From an uncultured Elusimicrobium sp. (lineage in GTDB: Bacteria; Elusimicrobiota; Elusimicrobia; Elusimicrobiales; Elusimicrobiaceae), in contig CAMGSK010000057.1 in the NCBI GenBank assembly GCA_946061795.1, forward strand, positions 1 to 9,329: a DNA stretch of 9,329 nt, read 5' to 3'. The position numbers were made by a program, and so were the translations under genes. Shown in pieces: positions 1 through 5,745 of this stretch. The notes below the pieces were generated by a model. It was not told the origin of the DNA, searched no databases, and worked only from the letters and a program-made list of their open reading frames with translations. How positions within the stretch are numbered: position 1 is the stretch's first letter; the number at the start of each line of letters is the position of its first letter.

Positions 1-72
1 GACTTGAACCCTTAAGCCCGAAAGGGCAATGGTTTTTGAGACCATCCTGTATACCAATTCCAGCACCCCGGC
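1..72 (-). tRNA. tRNA-Leu (anticodon CAA), 3' end missing
   Basis: Read on the minus strand, the gene starts GCCGGGGTGCTGGAATTGG, a typical bacterial tRNA-Leu acceptor and D-arm start. A 5-bp anticodon stem (ATGGT/ACCAT) encloses the loop CTCAAAA, giving anticodon CAA at positions 38-36, which reads UUG. A long variable arm (GCCC, loop, GGGC), as in class II tRNAs, is followed by the T-loop TTCAAGT. The window begins inside the 3' strand of the T-stem, so about a dozen bases plus any encoded CCA are missing. Serine and tyrosine tRNAs also have long variable arms, but this anticodon and the Leu-type 5' half decide the identity. Confidence 0.95.
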
Positions 73-88
73 GTAAAACCGTATATCT

Positions 89-97
89 ATTCTAGCA
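89..97 (-). promoter_or_regulatory. Extended -10 promoter element for tRNA-Leu
   Basis: On the minus strand TGC-TAGAAT is a TGn-type extended -10. Sixteen bases separate it from the tRNA 5' end, so transcription should start near 82 and leave a leader of about 10 nt for RNase P to remove. No convincing -35 is seen, as is common for extended -10 promoters. The 13 bases TAGAATAGATATA (94 to 82) match 12 of 13 bases at the M23 peptidase promoter. This is prediction only. Confidence 0.55.
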
Positions 98-117
98 AAT
101 TTTTTAAGAAAAAGGAA

Positions 118-840
118 TTATTTTTCTTTTTCTTGGAAACTATTTGGGGGTTCTCTGTGCCATCTTATCGCTCTTTTTATTACTTTGGCCGGGTTTCCCC
201 CAACAATACAATTTTCTTCATTAAAAGCTTTCGTCACCACAGCTCCCGCTGCTACTATGCTGCCCGCCGCAATGGATGCGTTTTTGGTTAAGAAAGACCC
301 TCTCCCCATCCATACGTGATTACCTAATGCTACGATATGCTTTCCTCCATTGATAATATTTCCGCCGGACAAGTCCTCTACCGCATGACCATCTCCGGTC
401 ATGATACGGATATGATTAGACAGCATACAATTTTTACCAATCTCTAATCCGCTATCTTCATAAATATCAACGGTTGCTCCGTCAATGGAAGTCCCTTCTC
501 CAATATGGATAAACTGATTTTGGCCAAAGAGTATGGTAATTCTTAGATTATTAATCCACGTATTTTTGCCGAGAAAAACTTTGGCGTTATCCCCTTCTAT
601 CTGGCAAAATAAATTATTGATTACACACGGATACTCTATGCAGATTTCAGCATTTCTGCCGTGACAGATGCATTCCAATCCGGGGGGAGGGAGCGTCGGA
701 ATTTTTTGCCCGTCTTTTATGAGAAAGATTTTGTTATTGCGCAATCGGGCATCATTGCAACGCCATGCACGAAAAGCATGGCGTTTGTGTTTGTCCAAAA
801 TAAAATTAGAAATAAAATGAAAAAATAGCTTTTTCATCAT
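118..840 (-). CDS. Hexapeptide-repeat (LbH) O-acyltransferase, WbbJ/maltose acetyltransferase-like
   Basis: The 240-residue protein has a left-handed beta-helix acyltransferase C-terminal half. Hexapeptide-type repeats run from about residue 85 to 215, with a GDGHAV segment holding a candidate catalytic His152. The end (GNHVWMGRG at 173-181, SIVAAGAVVTK at 194-204, GGNPAKVIK at 214-222) is typical of the family's last coils. Relatives transfer acetyl groups from acetyl-CoA to sugars of LPS, capsule or glycans; the substrate here is unknown. The N-terminal 60 residues are basic and not recognised. The start is the first of two ATGs, one base after the kinase stop. There is no Shine-Dalgarno, but an extended -10 lies 6 nt upstream. 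The gene is clearly AT-richer than its neighbours: hand count gives 21/60 G+C at 541-600 against 37/60 at 1561-1620 in the kinase gene. This suggests recent acquisition. Confidence 0.88.
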   Translation of the reverse strand: MMKKLFFHFISNFILDKHKRHAFRAWRCNDARLRNNKIFLIKDGQKIPTLPPPGLECICHGRNAEICIEYPCVINNLFCQIEGDNAKVFLGKNTWINNLRITILFGQNQFIHIGEGTSIDGATVDIYEDSGLEIGKNCMLSNHIRIMTGDGHAVEDLSGGNIINGGKHIVALGNHVWMGRGSFLTKNASIAAGSIVAAGAVVTKAFNEENCIVGGNPAKVIKRAIRWHREPPNSFQEKEK

Positions 841-841
841 T

Positions 842-1750
842 TTAAAATTTTAGCATAGACGTGTATTCTTTCAGGCGTTTTTCTATCTCGCCCGGTTTGA
901 CGGCGGCCAGACGTTTGACGCTGAAAGATTCAATGGTGAACGACGCCATCACGTTGCCGATCATCATGGCGCGCTTAATGGCCAGCAGCGTGTCCCACTT
1001 TTTCAGGCTGGCCAAATAGCCCGTCGCTCCTCCGCCAAAGGTGTCTCCCGCGCCGGTGGTGTCGTACACTTTTTCCAAAATATACGGCGGAAATTGCACG
1101 ATGCCCAATTTGCTTACCAGCATGGAGCCGTTGGGGCCCAGTTTGATAATGACGTGTTTGGCTCCCAGTTTCAGAATCTTTTTTCCGGCGGTAATCAAGT
1201 TATATTCGTCCGTCAGCTGGCGCGCTTCGGCTTCGTTTAAGAAGAACAAGTCCGTTTTTTTAAGCACTTTCAGCAAAGCCGCTTTTTTGGACGTTATCCA
1301 ATAGTTCATTGTATCGCAGGCTACCAAAGAAGGTTTTTTCACTTGCTTAAGCACGCTCAGTTGCAGCTCCGGGTCAATATTGGCCAAAAAGACGGCTTTG
1401 GCGTTTTTTTGTTCTTCGGACAGCTGCGGATTGAAATTCTGAAAGACGTTTAAATCCGTAAATTTCGTCACGGCGTTTTTCAAATCTTTGTCATAGCTGC
1501 CGCCCCAGTGAAAGGTCTTGCCTTCTTTTACCTGCAGGCCGGACAAATCTACCCCGCATTTTTTGAACGGGGAGCGGTAAGAAGGAGCGAAGTCCGTCCC
1601 CACCACCGCCACCACGGAAGGGCGGGCAAAATAGCTGGCGGAAATGGACGAATAGCTGGCCGCTCCGCCCAGGACGCGCTCGGCGCGGCCGTGGGCGTTT
1701 TCCACGGTGTCAAAAGCGACGGATCCTACGACGAGTATATTTTTGCTCAC
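842..1750 (-). CDS. PfkB/ribokinase-family carbohydrate (or nucleoside) kinase
   Basis: The 302-residue protein has the full PfkB fold. The N-terminal substrate-binding stretch has GSVAFDTVE (9-17) and the GGAASYSS segment (28-35). NEAEARQLT (172-180) carries the N-x-x-E motif linked to Mg-phosphate binding. The C-terminal signature DTTGAGDTF (230-238) contains the expected catalytic base Asp236 and anion hole. Family members move the ATP gamma-phosphate to a sugar or nucleoside hydroxyl in the cytoplasm; the substrate cannot be read from the sequence. The start is GTG at 1750, with AGGAA at 1761-1757 (spacing 6) overlapping the end of the upstream gene, whose stop is 3 bases away. It is probably co-transcribed and translationally coupled with the envelope genes upstream, a context with no obvious metabolic logic. 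Confidence 0.92.
   Translation of the reverse strand: MSKNILVVGSVAFDTVENAHGRAERVLGGAASYSSISASYFARPSVVAVVGTDFAPSYRSPFKKCGVDLSGLQVKEGKTFHWGGSYDKDLKNAVTKFTDLNVFQNFNPQLSEEQKNAKAVFLANIDPELQLSVLKQVKKPSLVACDTMNYWITSKKAALLKVLKKTDLFFLNEAEARQLTDEYNLITAGKKILKLGAKHVIIKLGPNGSMLVSKLGIVQFPPYILEKVYDTTGAGDTFGGGATGYLASLKKWDTLLAIKRAMMIGNVMASFTIESFSVKRLAAVKPGEIEKRLKEYTSMLKF
847..855 (-). promoter_or_regulatory. Extended -10 inside the kinase 3' end, for a leaderless acyltransferase mRNA
   Basis: The minus strand reads TGC-TAAAAT, then TTTAAA, then the ATG at 840. Six bases between -10 and start put +1 on the A of the ATG, so the mRNA would be leaderless. The element overlaps the last codons of the PfkB kinase gene (Met-Leu-Lys-Phe-stop). 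The region lacks a Shine-Dalgarno, which fits this reading. The alternative is translational coupling to the kinase stop one base away. Confidence 0.45.
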
Positions 1751-1753
1751 GTT

Positions 1754-2443
1754 TTATTCCTGTTCGTCCGAGAAAGTTTTGATTTCCACGCGGTTGTTGA
1801 AATCGTCAAAGAAGGCCCGTTGGGCCGTTTCCATTTTCGTTTCAAACAATTGGCGTTCAAAATCTTTTTTGTTTTTATCAAAATTTTTCATGTTGCCGTG
1901 CTGCGTGCGGTAGGCGAAGCGGGTTTCTTCCGGCGTGAGTTTATAGAAAGAATACAATCCCATGCGGAAGCGGTCCGCCAGTTTGCTGCGGCGGATTTGC
2001 TCTTCAAATTCCGCGGGCGATACGCCCAGCTGCCGGCGTACGATGTATTCGTAAGCGGTTTTGTTGAATTGGCCGTCTTGGTTGAACTGGGGGGAGAAAC
2101 GGATATCCCACGCCACTTCATAGTCTGATACGGCCATGCCGGATTCTTTGGCGGCCTGGTTGAGCACTTCTTCGCTGATGAGCGCGCTCAGCGCCTGCTG
2201 GCGCAGGGCTTTGGAAAGGTTCTCGTCCAAATCCACCCCGTTGTTGCGCAGCACTTGGGCCTGCGCCTCCGTGGCTTTGTACAAGTTGCGGTACGTAATG
2301 GGCGTGTTGCCCACCATCGCAACGTTGTTGCTGAAGTGTCCGCGGCGGTATGAATCCAGCCCGATGTAGGCGATGCTGCCGATAAAAAAGGCCAGCGTGA
2401 TGATGAGAATAATTTTTTTGTACTTGATTAAAAAGGATATCAT
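1754..2443 (-). CDS. Membrane-anchored SurA_N/PpiD-like periplasmic chaperone without a PPIase domain
   Basis: The 229-residue protein has a short basic N-terminus and one membrane helix (about 9-29), giving an N-in, periplasm-out topology. Residues about 40-180 look like the SurA N-terminal chaperone domain: VAMVGNTPIT (41-50), a helix with LRQQALSALISEEVLNQAA (80-98), and the FNQDGQFN-type segment (120-127) seen in PpiD and SurA. The parvulin rotamase domain expected after this in PpiD or PrsA is absent; the protein instead ends in a charged, probably helical tail (185-229). It may be a holdase for envelope proteins (inferred). An in-frame ATG exists at 2554, inside the bactofilin gene. The start at 2443 is preferred because of AAGGAGG at 2460-2454 and because the membrane helix then lies at the N-terminus. 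There are 28 bases to the bactofilin and 3 to the kinase. Confidence 0.8.
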   Translation of the reverse strand: MISFLIKYKKIILIITLAFFIGSIAYIGLDSYRRGHFSNNVAMVGNTPITYRNLYKATEAQAQVLRNNGVDLDENLSKALRQQALSALISEEVLNQAAKESGMAVSDYEVAWDIRFSPQFNQDGQFNKTAYEYIVRRQLGVSPAEFEEQIRRSKLADRFRMGLYSFYKLTPEETRFAYRTQHGNMKNFDKNKKDFERQLFETKMETAQRAFFDDFNNRVEIKTFSDEQE

Positions 2444-2453
2444 GGCCCGTCGG

Positions 2454-2460
2454 CCTCCTT
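2454..2460 (-). promoter_or_regulatory. Strong Shine-Dalgarno that sets the SurA_N-like start
   Basis: The minus strand reads AAGGAGG, then 10 bases, then ATG at 2443. It lies in the gap after the bactofilin stop and rules in the 2443 start over the upstream in-frame ATG at 2554. Confidence 0.8.
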
Positions 2461-2471
2461 GTGAATAAAGA

Positions 2472-2855
2472 TTATTTTTCCGTTTCCTCGGTTTCGCTTT
2501 CCAGCGCGTTGCCGATGTTGCACAGCCCTTCAATGCGTCCGCCTTCTTCCACAATCATTTTTTTGGCGCGTATGTCGCCTTTGACGGAAGCTTTGGAAAG
2601 GACTTCCACCATTTCCGCGCAGACGTTGCCTTCTATTTCTCCGGCGCACACCACGTTTTGCGCCGTCACGTCGCCGGTAATTTTTCCTTCTTCTCCAACG
2701 ATGACTTGGCGCGCGTTGTCCACGGAGCCTTCCAGCTTGCCGTCCACGCGCAAGGAGCCCTGCACGCTCAGCGTGCCCTGGAAATAACATTCCGTGCTGA
2801 CGATGGAGAAATGTTCTCCGGACGCAAAGTCAGAATCTTTTTTCAAAAACGCCAT
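2472..2855 (-). CDS. Bactofilin (polymer-forming cytoskeletal protein, DUF583)
   Basis: This 127-residue protein has the bactofilin beta-helix core from about residue 16 to 112: repeated short strands with glycine turns, such as QGSLRVDGKLEGSV, GKITGDV, GEIEGNV, SVKGDIRA and GGRIEGLC. Short polar N- and C-terminal tails flank it, the latter acidic. Bactofilins polymerise without nucleotide into membrane-associated filaments that position cell-wall enzymes. In several bacteria they act with M23 endopeptidases in cell shape; CcmA with Csd proteins in Helicobacter pylori is one example. Here an M23 peptidase gene lies directly upstream, 15 bases away, which supports the same partnership. Translation starts at ATG 2855 with GGGAGG at 2865-2860 only 4 bases upstream. 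The length is usual for the family. Confidence 0.94.
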   Translation of the reverse strand: MAFLKKDSDFASGEHFSIVSTECYFQGTLSVQGSLRVDGKLEGSVDNARQVIVGEEGKITGDVTAQNVVCAGEIEGNVCAEMVEVLSKASVKGDIRAKKMIVEEGGRIEGLCNIGNALESETEETEK

Positions 2856-2858
2856 ACT

Positions 2859-2865
2859 TCCTCCC
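2859..2865 (-). promoter_or_regulatory. Shine-Dalgarno of the bactofilin gene
   Basis: The minus strand reads GGGAGGA just before AGT and the ATG at 2855. It occupies most of the 15-base gap to the M23 gene, so the bactofilin has room for a ribosome site but not for a separate promoter. This supports co-transcription with the M23 gene. Confidence 0.75.
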
Positions 2866-2870
2866 GAACT

Positions 2871-3791
2871 TTATTTAAAGTAATCGCGCGGATTGACGGG
2901 ACGTCCGTCTTTCCACACTTCGTAATGCAGATGCGTGCCCGTACTGCGGCCCGTCGTGCCCATAAAAGCGATTTGCTGCCCGCGTTTTACCACGTCGCCC
3001 GGGTGCACCTTAATGCCCGTGGTGTGGGCGTACAACGTGGAATAGCCAAATCCGTGGTCGATTAGCACCGCCTGACCGTATCCGTTTACCCAGCCGGTAT
3101 GGCGCACTACGCCGTCGGCGGTGGCGAAGATGGAACTGTCTGGTTTCCCGGCAAAATCCAGCCCGTTGTGCATTTTGCCGATAGGCTTGCCGAACGGATC
3201 TTTGCGGTAGCCGAAACCGGAGCTGATACGCGCGGTGGACGGACGTATGGAGGGGGTGGAGTTCAGCCCTTCCCTGCGGTTGGCGTAATACCAGGCGATT
3301 TCCTGGAATGACGCCAGTCTTTCTTCCGCCGCATCTTGCATATCGTTGACGTATTTTTCAAATTCTTCCGTATCAAAATCTTTTAAGTCCGAACCGAAAA
3401 GTTTTTGCGCACGCTCGTCTTCTTTGCGGGCTTTTTCCTGCAAGCCTTTGGGCAGATTGATGAACTTGCCGCCCGGCATTCCCAGCATCTGGCGCATTTG
3501 CTTTTCCGTGGTTTGGGTTAAAGTCAGATATTTGCGTCCGCGTTCCAATTCGTCGGAAATGAGCTGCATTTTTACCCGCATGAGCTTGTTGTCCGCGCGG
3601 GTCAGATGATAATCGTACGCTTTGCTCCACAGCCAGAGGGCTCCCAGCGTCAGCCCCAGCCACGCGGCGGCCAGCAGCAGCAGGGTCAAGCCCGAAAGCT
3701 TCCATTTCCTGGCCGCGCCCGCGCGCGGCATAATGATGATGTCCACGCGGTCGCTTAAGAAACGGTGAATGGAGTTGGATTTTTTAGCCAT
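2871..3791 (-). CDS. M23 (LytM-type) zinc metallopeptidase, membrane anchored
   Basis: The 306-residue protein has a basic cytoplasmic N-terminus (1-31), one membrane helix (about 32-56), a charged, probably coiled-coil linker (about 62-165) and a C-terminal peptidase M23 domain (about 185-303). Zinc ligands and catalytic residues are intact: His208 and Asp212 in HNGLDFAG, His256 in LYAH, and His287/His289 in GTHLHYE. Intact ligands argue for active endopeptidase function on peptidoglycan cross-links, unlike EnvC/NlpD-type degenerate activators. The protein should act in the periplasm. The bactofilin gene follows at once and an amidase gene precedes it by 57 bases. There is no Shine-Dalgarno before the ATG at 3791; an extended -10 lies 7 bases upstream, suggesting a leader of about 1 nt. 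Confidence 0.94.
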   Translation of the reverse strand: MAKKSNSIHRFLSDRVDIIIMPRAGAARKWKLSGLTLLLLAAAWLGLTLGALWLWSKAYDYHLTRADNKLMRVKMQLISDELERGRKYLTLTQTTEKQMRQMLGMPGGKFINLPKGLQEKARKEDERAQKLFGSDLKDFDTEEFEKYVNDMQDAAEERLASFQEIAWYYANRREGLNSTPSIRPSTARISSGFGYRKDPFGKPIGKMHNGLDFAGKPDSSIFATADGVVRHTGWVNGYGQAVLIDHGFGYSTLYAHTTGIKVHPGDVVKRGQQIAFMGTTGRSTGTHLHYEVWKDGRPVNPRDYFK

Positions 3792-3798
3792 TATTTCT

Positions 3799-3807
3799 AT
3801 TCTATCA
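3799..3807 (-). promoter_or_regulatory. Extended -10 for the M23-bactofilin operon, near-leaderless
   Basis: The minus strand reads TGA-TAGAAT, then AGAAATA, then ATG at 3791. Placing +1 seven bases after the hexamer gives a start at 3792, one base before the ATG. The best -35 candidate, AGAACA around 3826-3821, is weak. The element lies in the 57-base gap after the amidase gene. That gap has no convincing terminator, so amidase readthrough may also feed this operon. Confidence 0.5.
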
Positions 3808-3848
3808 TAATTGAAAGGCTTGTTCTTTCCGCTTTTTCCGCCGCCGGA

Positions 3849-5720
3849 TTATCGCCGTTTTTTGTTTTGTTTCTTGGCGCGTTTGGGCGCCGCCGGCTCG
3901 TCTGCGCCGTAAAAACGCAAAATTCCGCGGTAAAGCGCGTCGGCAAACGTTTCCCTGCCCTTGTTGCTCATGACCAGTTCTTCCTGTTCCGGCAAAATCA
4001 TATAAGCGTTTTCCACCAACACGCTGGGCATTTCGGGAATGCGGGGAATAAACAATACGTCGTTGGCGATTAAGCCGTTGTCCGGCAGGGGAATGCGTTT
4101 GTTAAAAGATTGGTAAATGCTCTCCGCCAGAGCAAAACTGTGCGGATACGTGTAATAAACGGAGTATCCGCGCGGAGCGGCCAGCGGATTGGCCGTTTCC
4201 GGCAAAGCGTTGTGGTGCAGACTGACAAAAATATGGGCGTTGTTTTGCAAAGCGGCCGCATAACGCTCCGGCAGCGTCATGTGATTTTGCCCCTGCCGGG
4301 TCATGATGACGGCCGCGCCGGCCGCTTCCAGTTTGGGTTTTAGGGTTTCGGCCAAAGCCAGGTTGGCTTCGTATTCCAACACGCCGGAAGGACTGACCAA
4401 GCCGTCGTAGGGCGGTTTGCGCCGGGGGCTGTGCCCGGCGTCAAGCAAAATGCGCGCCCCGGCCAGCGGTTTGTCTTTGGAGGGCGTGATTTGCGGACGG
4501 TGTTTCAACTCCAGGATGAAATCATTTCCTTCATAGCGGTAAGCGTGCCCCCACAGTTGGCGTGCATCTTTCAGGTATAAAATAAATCGGACGACGCCGT
4601 TGGAGTCTTGCGTCCACTCCGTCCGGTCCAGCACGGGACTGGTGGCGTCTATGCTGAAGTTTTCTTCAAACACGGGCGTATGGTAGAACGCCACCTCCAG
4701 GCGGTTGTTAAATTCGTGTACGGAAACGGGAACTTGTTTGCGACCGCGCCAGCGTATGACGGTGCGGGGTTCCTCCGCCAGCGCGCTCAGAGCATACAGC
4801 GCGTTATCTTGATAGGAAGACGGAGAAAAAAGTTTGAGTTTTCTTTCTTCCAGCCAGGCGTTTTCTCCTTCGGCCAAATGCAGGCGGTATAATCCGTTGT
4901 CCCGTCCGTTGACCAGGGTTTCTCCGAAAGCGCGGTAATACGGATACAAACTGCCTTGCCGCACGGCCATTTGCCGCAGTTTGACGCCGGGTTCCTGTAT
5001 GGCCGCGGGAAGCGGTTCTTCCGGGTTCAATATTTTTATGCGTTCTTTGGCCGAAATATCGGCTTTGGTTTTTGTTTTGGGATCGCGCAAACGATACGTC
5101 ACTTTGGCGGTGCGGGGTTTTTCGTCTTCGCGCACCAAATATTTAGCGCGGTACATTCCCGGCGTGCGCAGGTCTTCTTTCATGGGAACGTTTTTCCCGC
5201 CTTTGAGACCGTGCAGTTCCGCCTTTACTTCGGCCCCGGGAGTGCCTCTGGCAAAAAGGTTCAGCACGTCCCCCGGCAGCACCCACACCGGGGAAGAAGG
5301 ATAAATTTCTTCGGAATCAAAACGGGCTTTTTGCTCAAAATTTTTAATCGGTTCGCCGGGCACGGTGATGTGGCGCACCGCCTGATAAACGCCTTCTTCC
5401 GTGCGTGCGGTCAGCACAAAAGCAAATTCTCCCTGTTCTACCGGCAGATAGGCGATAAACGCGCCGTTTTTGTGGACGGGCACGTTTTGCCCGTTAATTT
5501 CCAGTGCGGCGTTTTTCAGGCGGAGCTTCCCAAAAAGGTACACGTTTTTCGCTCCGGCGGCCACTGTCATGTTTTCCTGCGGAAATTGCACGGTGACGGG
5601 AGCGTTTTGCGTGTGAAGAGCGTCTTGGGCGGGCAGATACGGAGCCACAGGCAAACCCTGCGCACATACAAACGCGGCGCCCAAAAACGGCGCCGCCGCC
5701 CAAAAAAACATTCTTTTCAT
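3849..5720 (-). CDS. Secreted N-acetylmuramoyl-L-alanine amidase (Amidase_3) with large N-terminal beta region
   Basis: The 623-residue protein starts with a signal peptide (MKRMFFWAAAPFLGAAFVCA, cleavage near 20-22). Residues about 35-130 and 145-245 look like beta-sandwich or Ig-like segments, followed by about 170 residues of unassigned, strand-rich sequence. The zinc amidase domain runs from about 418 to 608. Zinc ligands are His430 (DAGHSP), Glu449 (LEYEANL) and His502 (SLHHN), and Glu570 (VENAYM) is the catalytic glutamate; all are present. The enzyme cleaves the bond between muramic acid and L-alanine of peptidoglycan in the periplasm. A lysine/arginine-rich tail (last about 14 residues) ends it. 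A longer in-frame ORF begins at 5957 but overlaps nif3; the signal peptide fixes the start at 5720. There is no Shine-Dalgarno. The N-terminal part is larger than in AmiC, which carries a single AMIN domain. Confidence 0.93.
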   Translation of the reverse strand: MKRMFFWAAAPFLGAAFVCAQGLPVAPYLPAQDALHTQNAPVTVQFPQENMTVAAGAKNVYLFGKLRLKNAALEINGQNVPVHKNGAFIAYLPVEQGEFAFVLTARTEEGVYQAVRHITVPGEPIKNFEQKARFDSEEIYPSSPVWVLPGDVLNLFARGTPGAEVKAELHGLKGGKNVPMKEDLRTPGMYRAKYLVREDEKPRTAKVTYRLRDPKTKTKADISAKERIKILNPEEPLPAAIQEPGVKLRQMAVRQGSLYPYYRAFGETLVNGRDNGLYRLHLAEGENAWLEERKLKLFSPSSYQDNALYALSALAEEPRTVIRWRGRKQVPVSVHEFNNRLEVAFYHTPVFEENFSIDATSPVLDRTEWTQDSNGVVRFILYLKDARQLWGHAYRYEGNDFILELKHRPQITPSKDKPLAGARILLDAGHSPRRKPPYDGLVSPSGVLEYEANLALAETLKPKLEAAGAAVIMTRQGQNHMTLPERYAAALQNNAHIFVSLHHNALPETANPLAAPRGYSVYYTYPHSFALAESIYQSFNKRIPLPDNGLIANDVLFIPRIPEMPSVLVENAYMILPEQEELVMSNKGRETFADALYRGILRFYGADEPAAPKRAKKQNKKRR

Positions 5721-5729
5721 AGTATAAAA

Positions 5730-5738
5730 ATGATAACA
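5730..5738 (-). promoter_or_regulatory. Extended -10 for the amidase gene, overlapping the nif3 promoter
   Basis: The minus strand reads TGT-TATCAT, followed by 9 bases and ATG at 5720. The predicted +1 is A at 5723, a 3-nt leader. All but one of its nine base pairs also form the nif3 extended -10 on the other strand. No -35 match is visible; its place would lie in the GC-rich start of the nif3 gene. Confidence 0.45.
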
Positions 5739-5739
5739 T
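5731..5739 (+). promoter_or_regulatory. Extended -10 for a leaderless nif3 operon mRNA
   Basis: The plus strand reads TGA-TAACAT, then AAATTT, then ATG at 5746. Six bases between hexamer and start place +1 on the A of the ATG. No Shine-Dalgarno is present in the 25-base gap. CATAAATTTATG at 5737-5748 is a perfect 12-bp palindrome that includes the start codon and could be an operator, or chance in AT-rich DNA. Confidence 0.5.
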
Positions 5740-5745
5740 AAATTT

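Noticed and set aside
1..117. tRNA-Leu as an integration site for a mobile element carrying the acyltransferase
   Set aside because: The AT-rich gene is on the 5' side of the tRNA; no integrase or duplicated tRNA 3' end is visible, and the 3' side lies outside the window.
2444..2554. In-frame upstream extension of the SurA_N-like protein
   Set aside because: It would overlap the bactofilin gene and put 37 basic residues before the membrane helix; the strong AAGGAGG supports the start at 2443.
3792..3848. Terminator after the amidase gene
   Set aside because: The only hairpin (GAAAG/CTTTC) is short and has no T-run after it.
4956..5741. Plus-strand ORF (261 codons) opposite the amidase gene
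   Set aside because: Antisense to a gene with a signal peptide and all zinc ligands; low-complexity Phe/Arg/His-rich translation.
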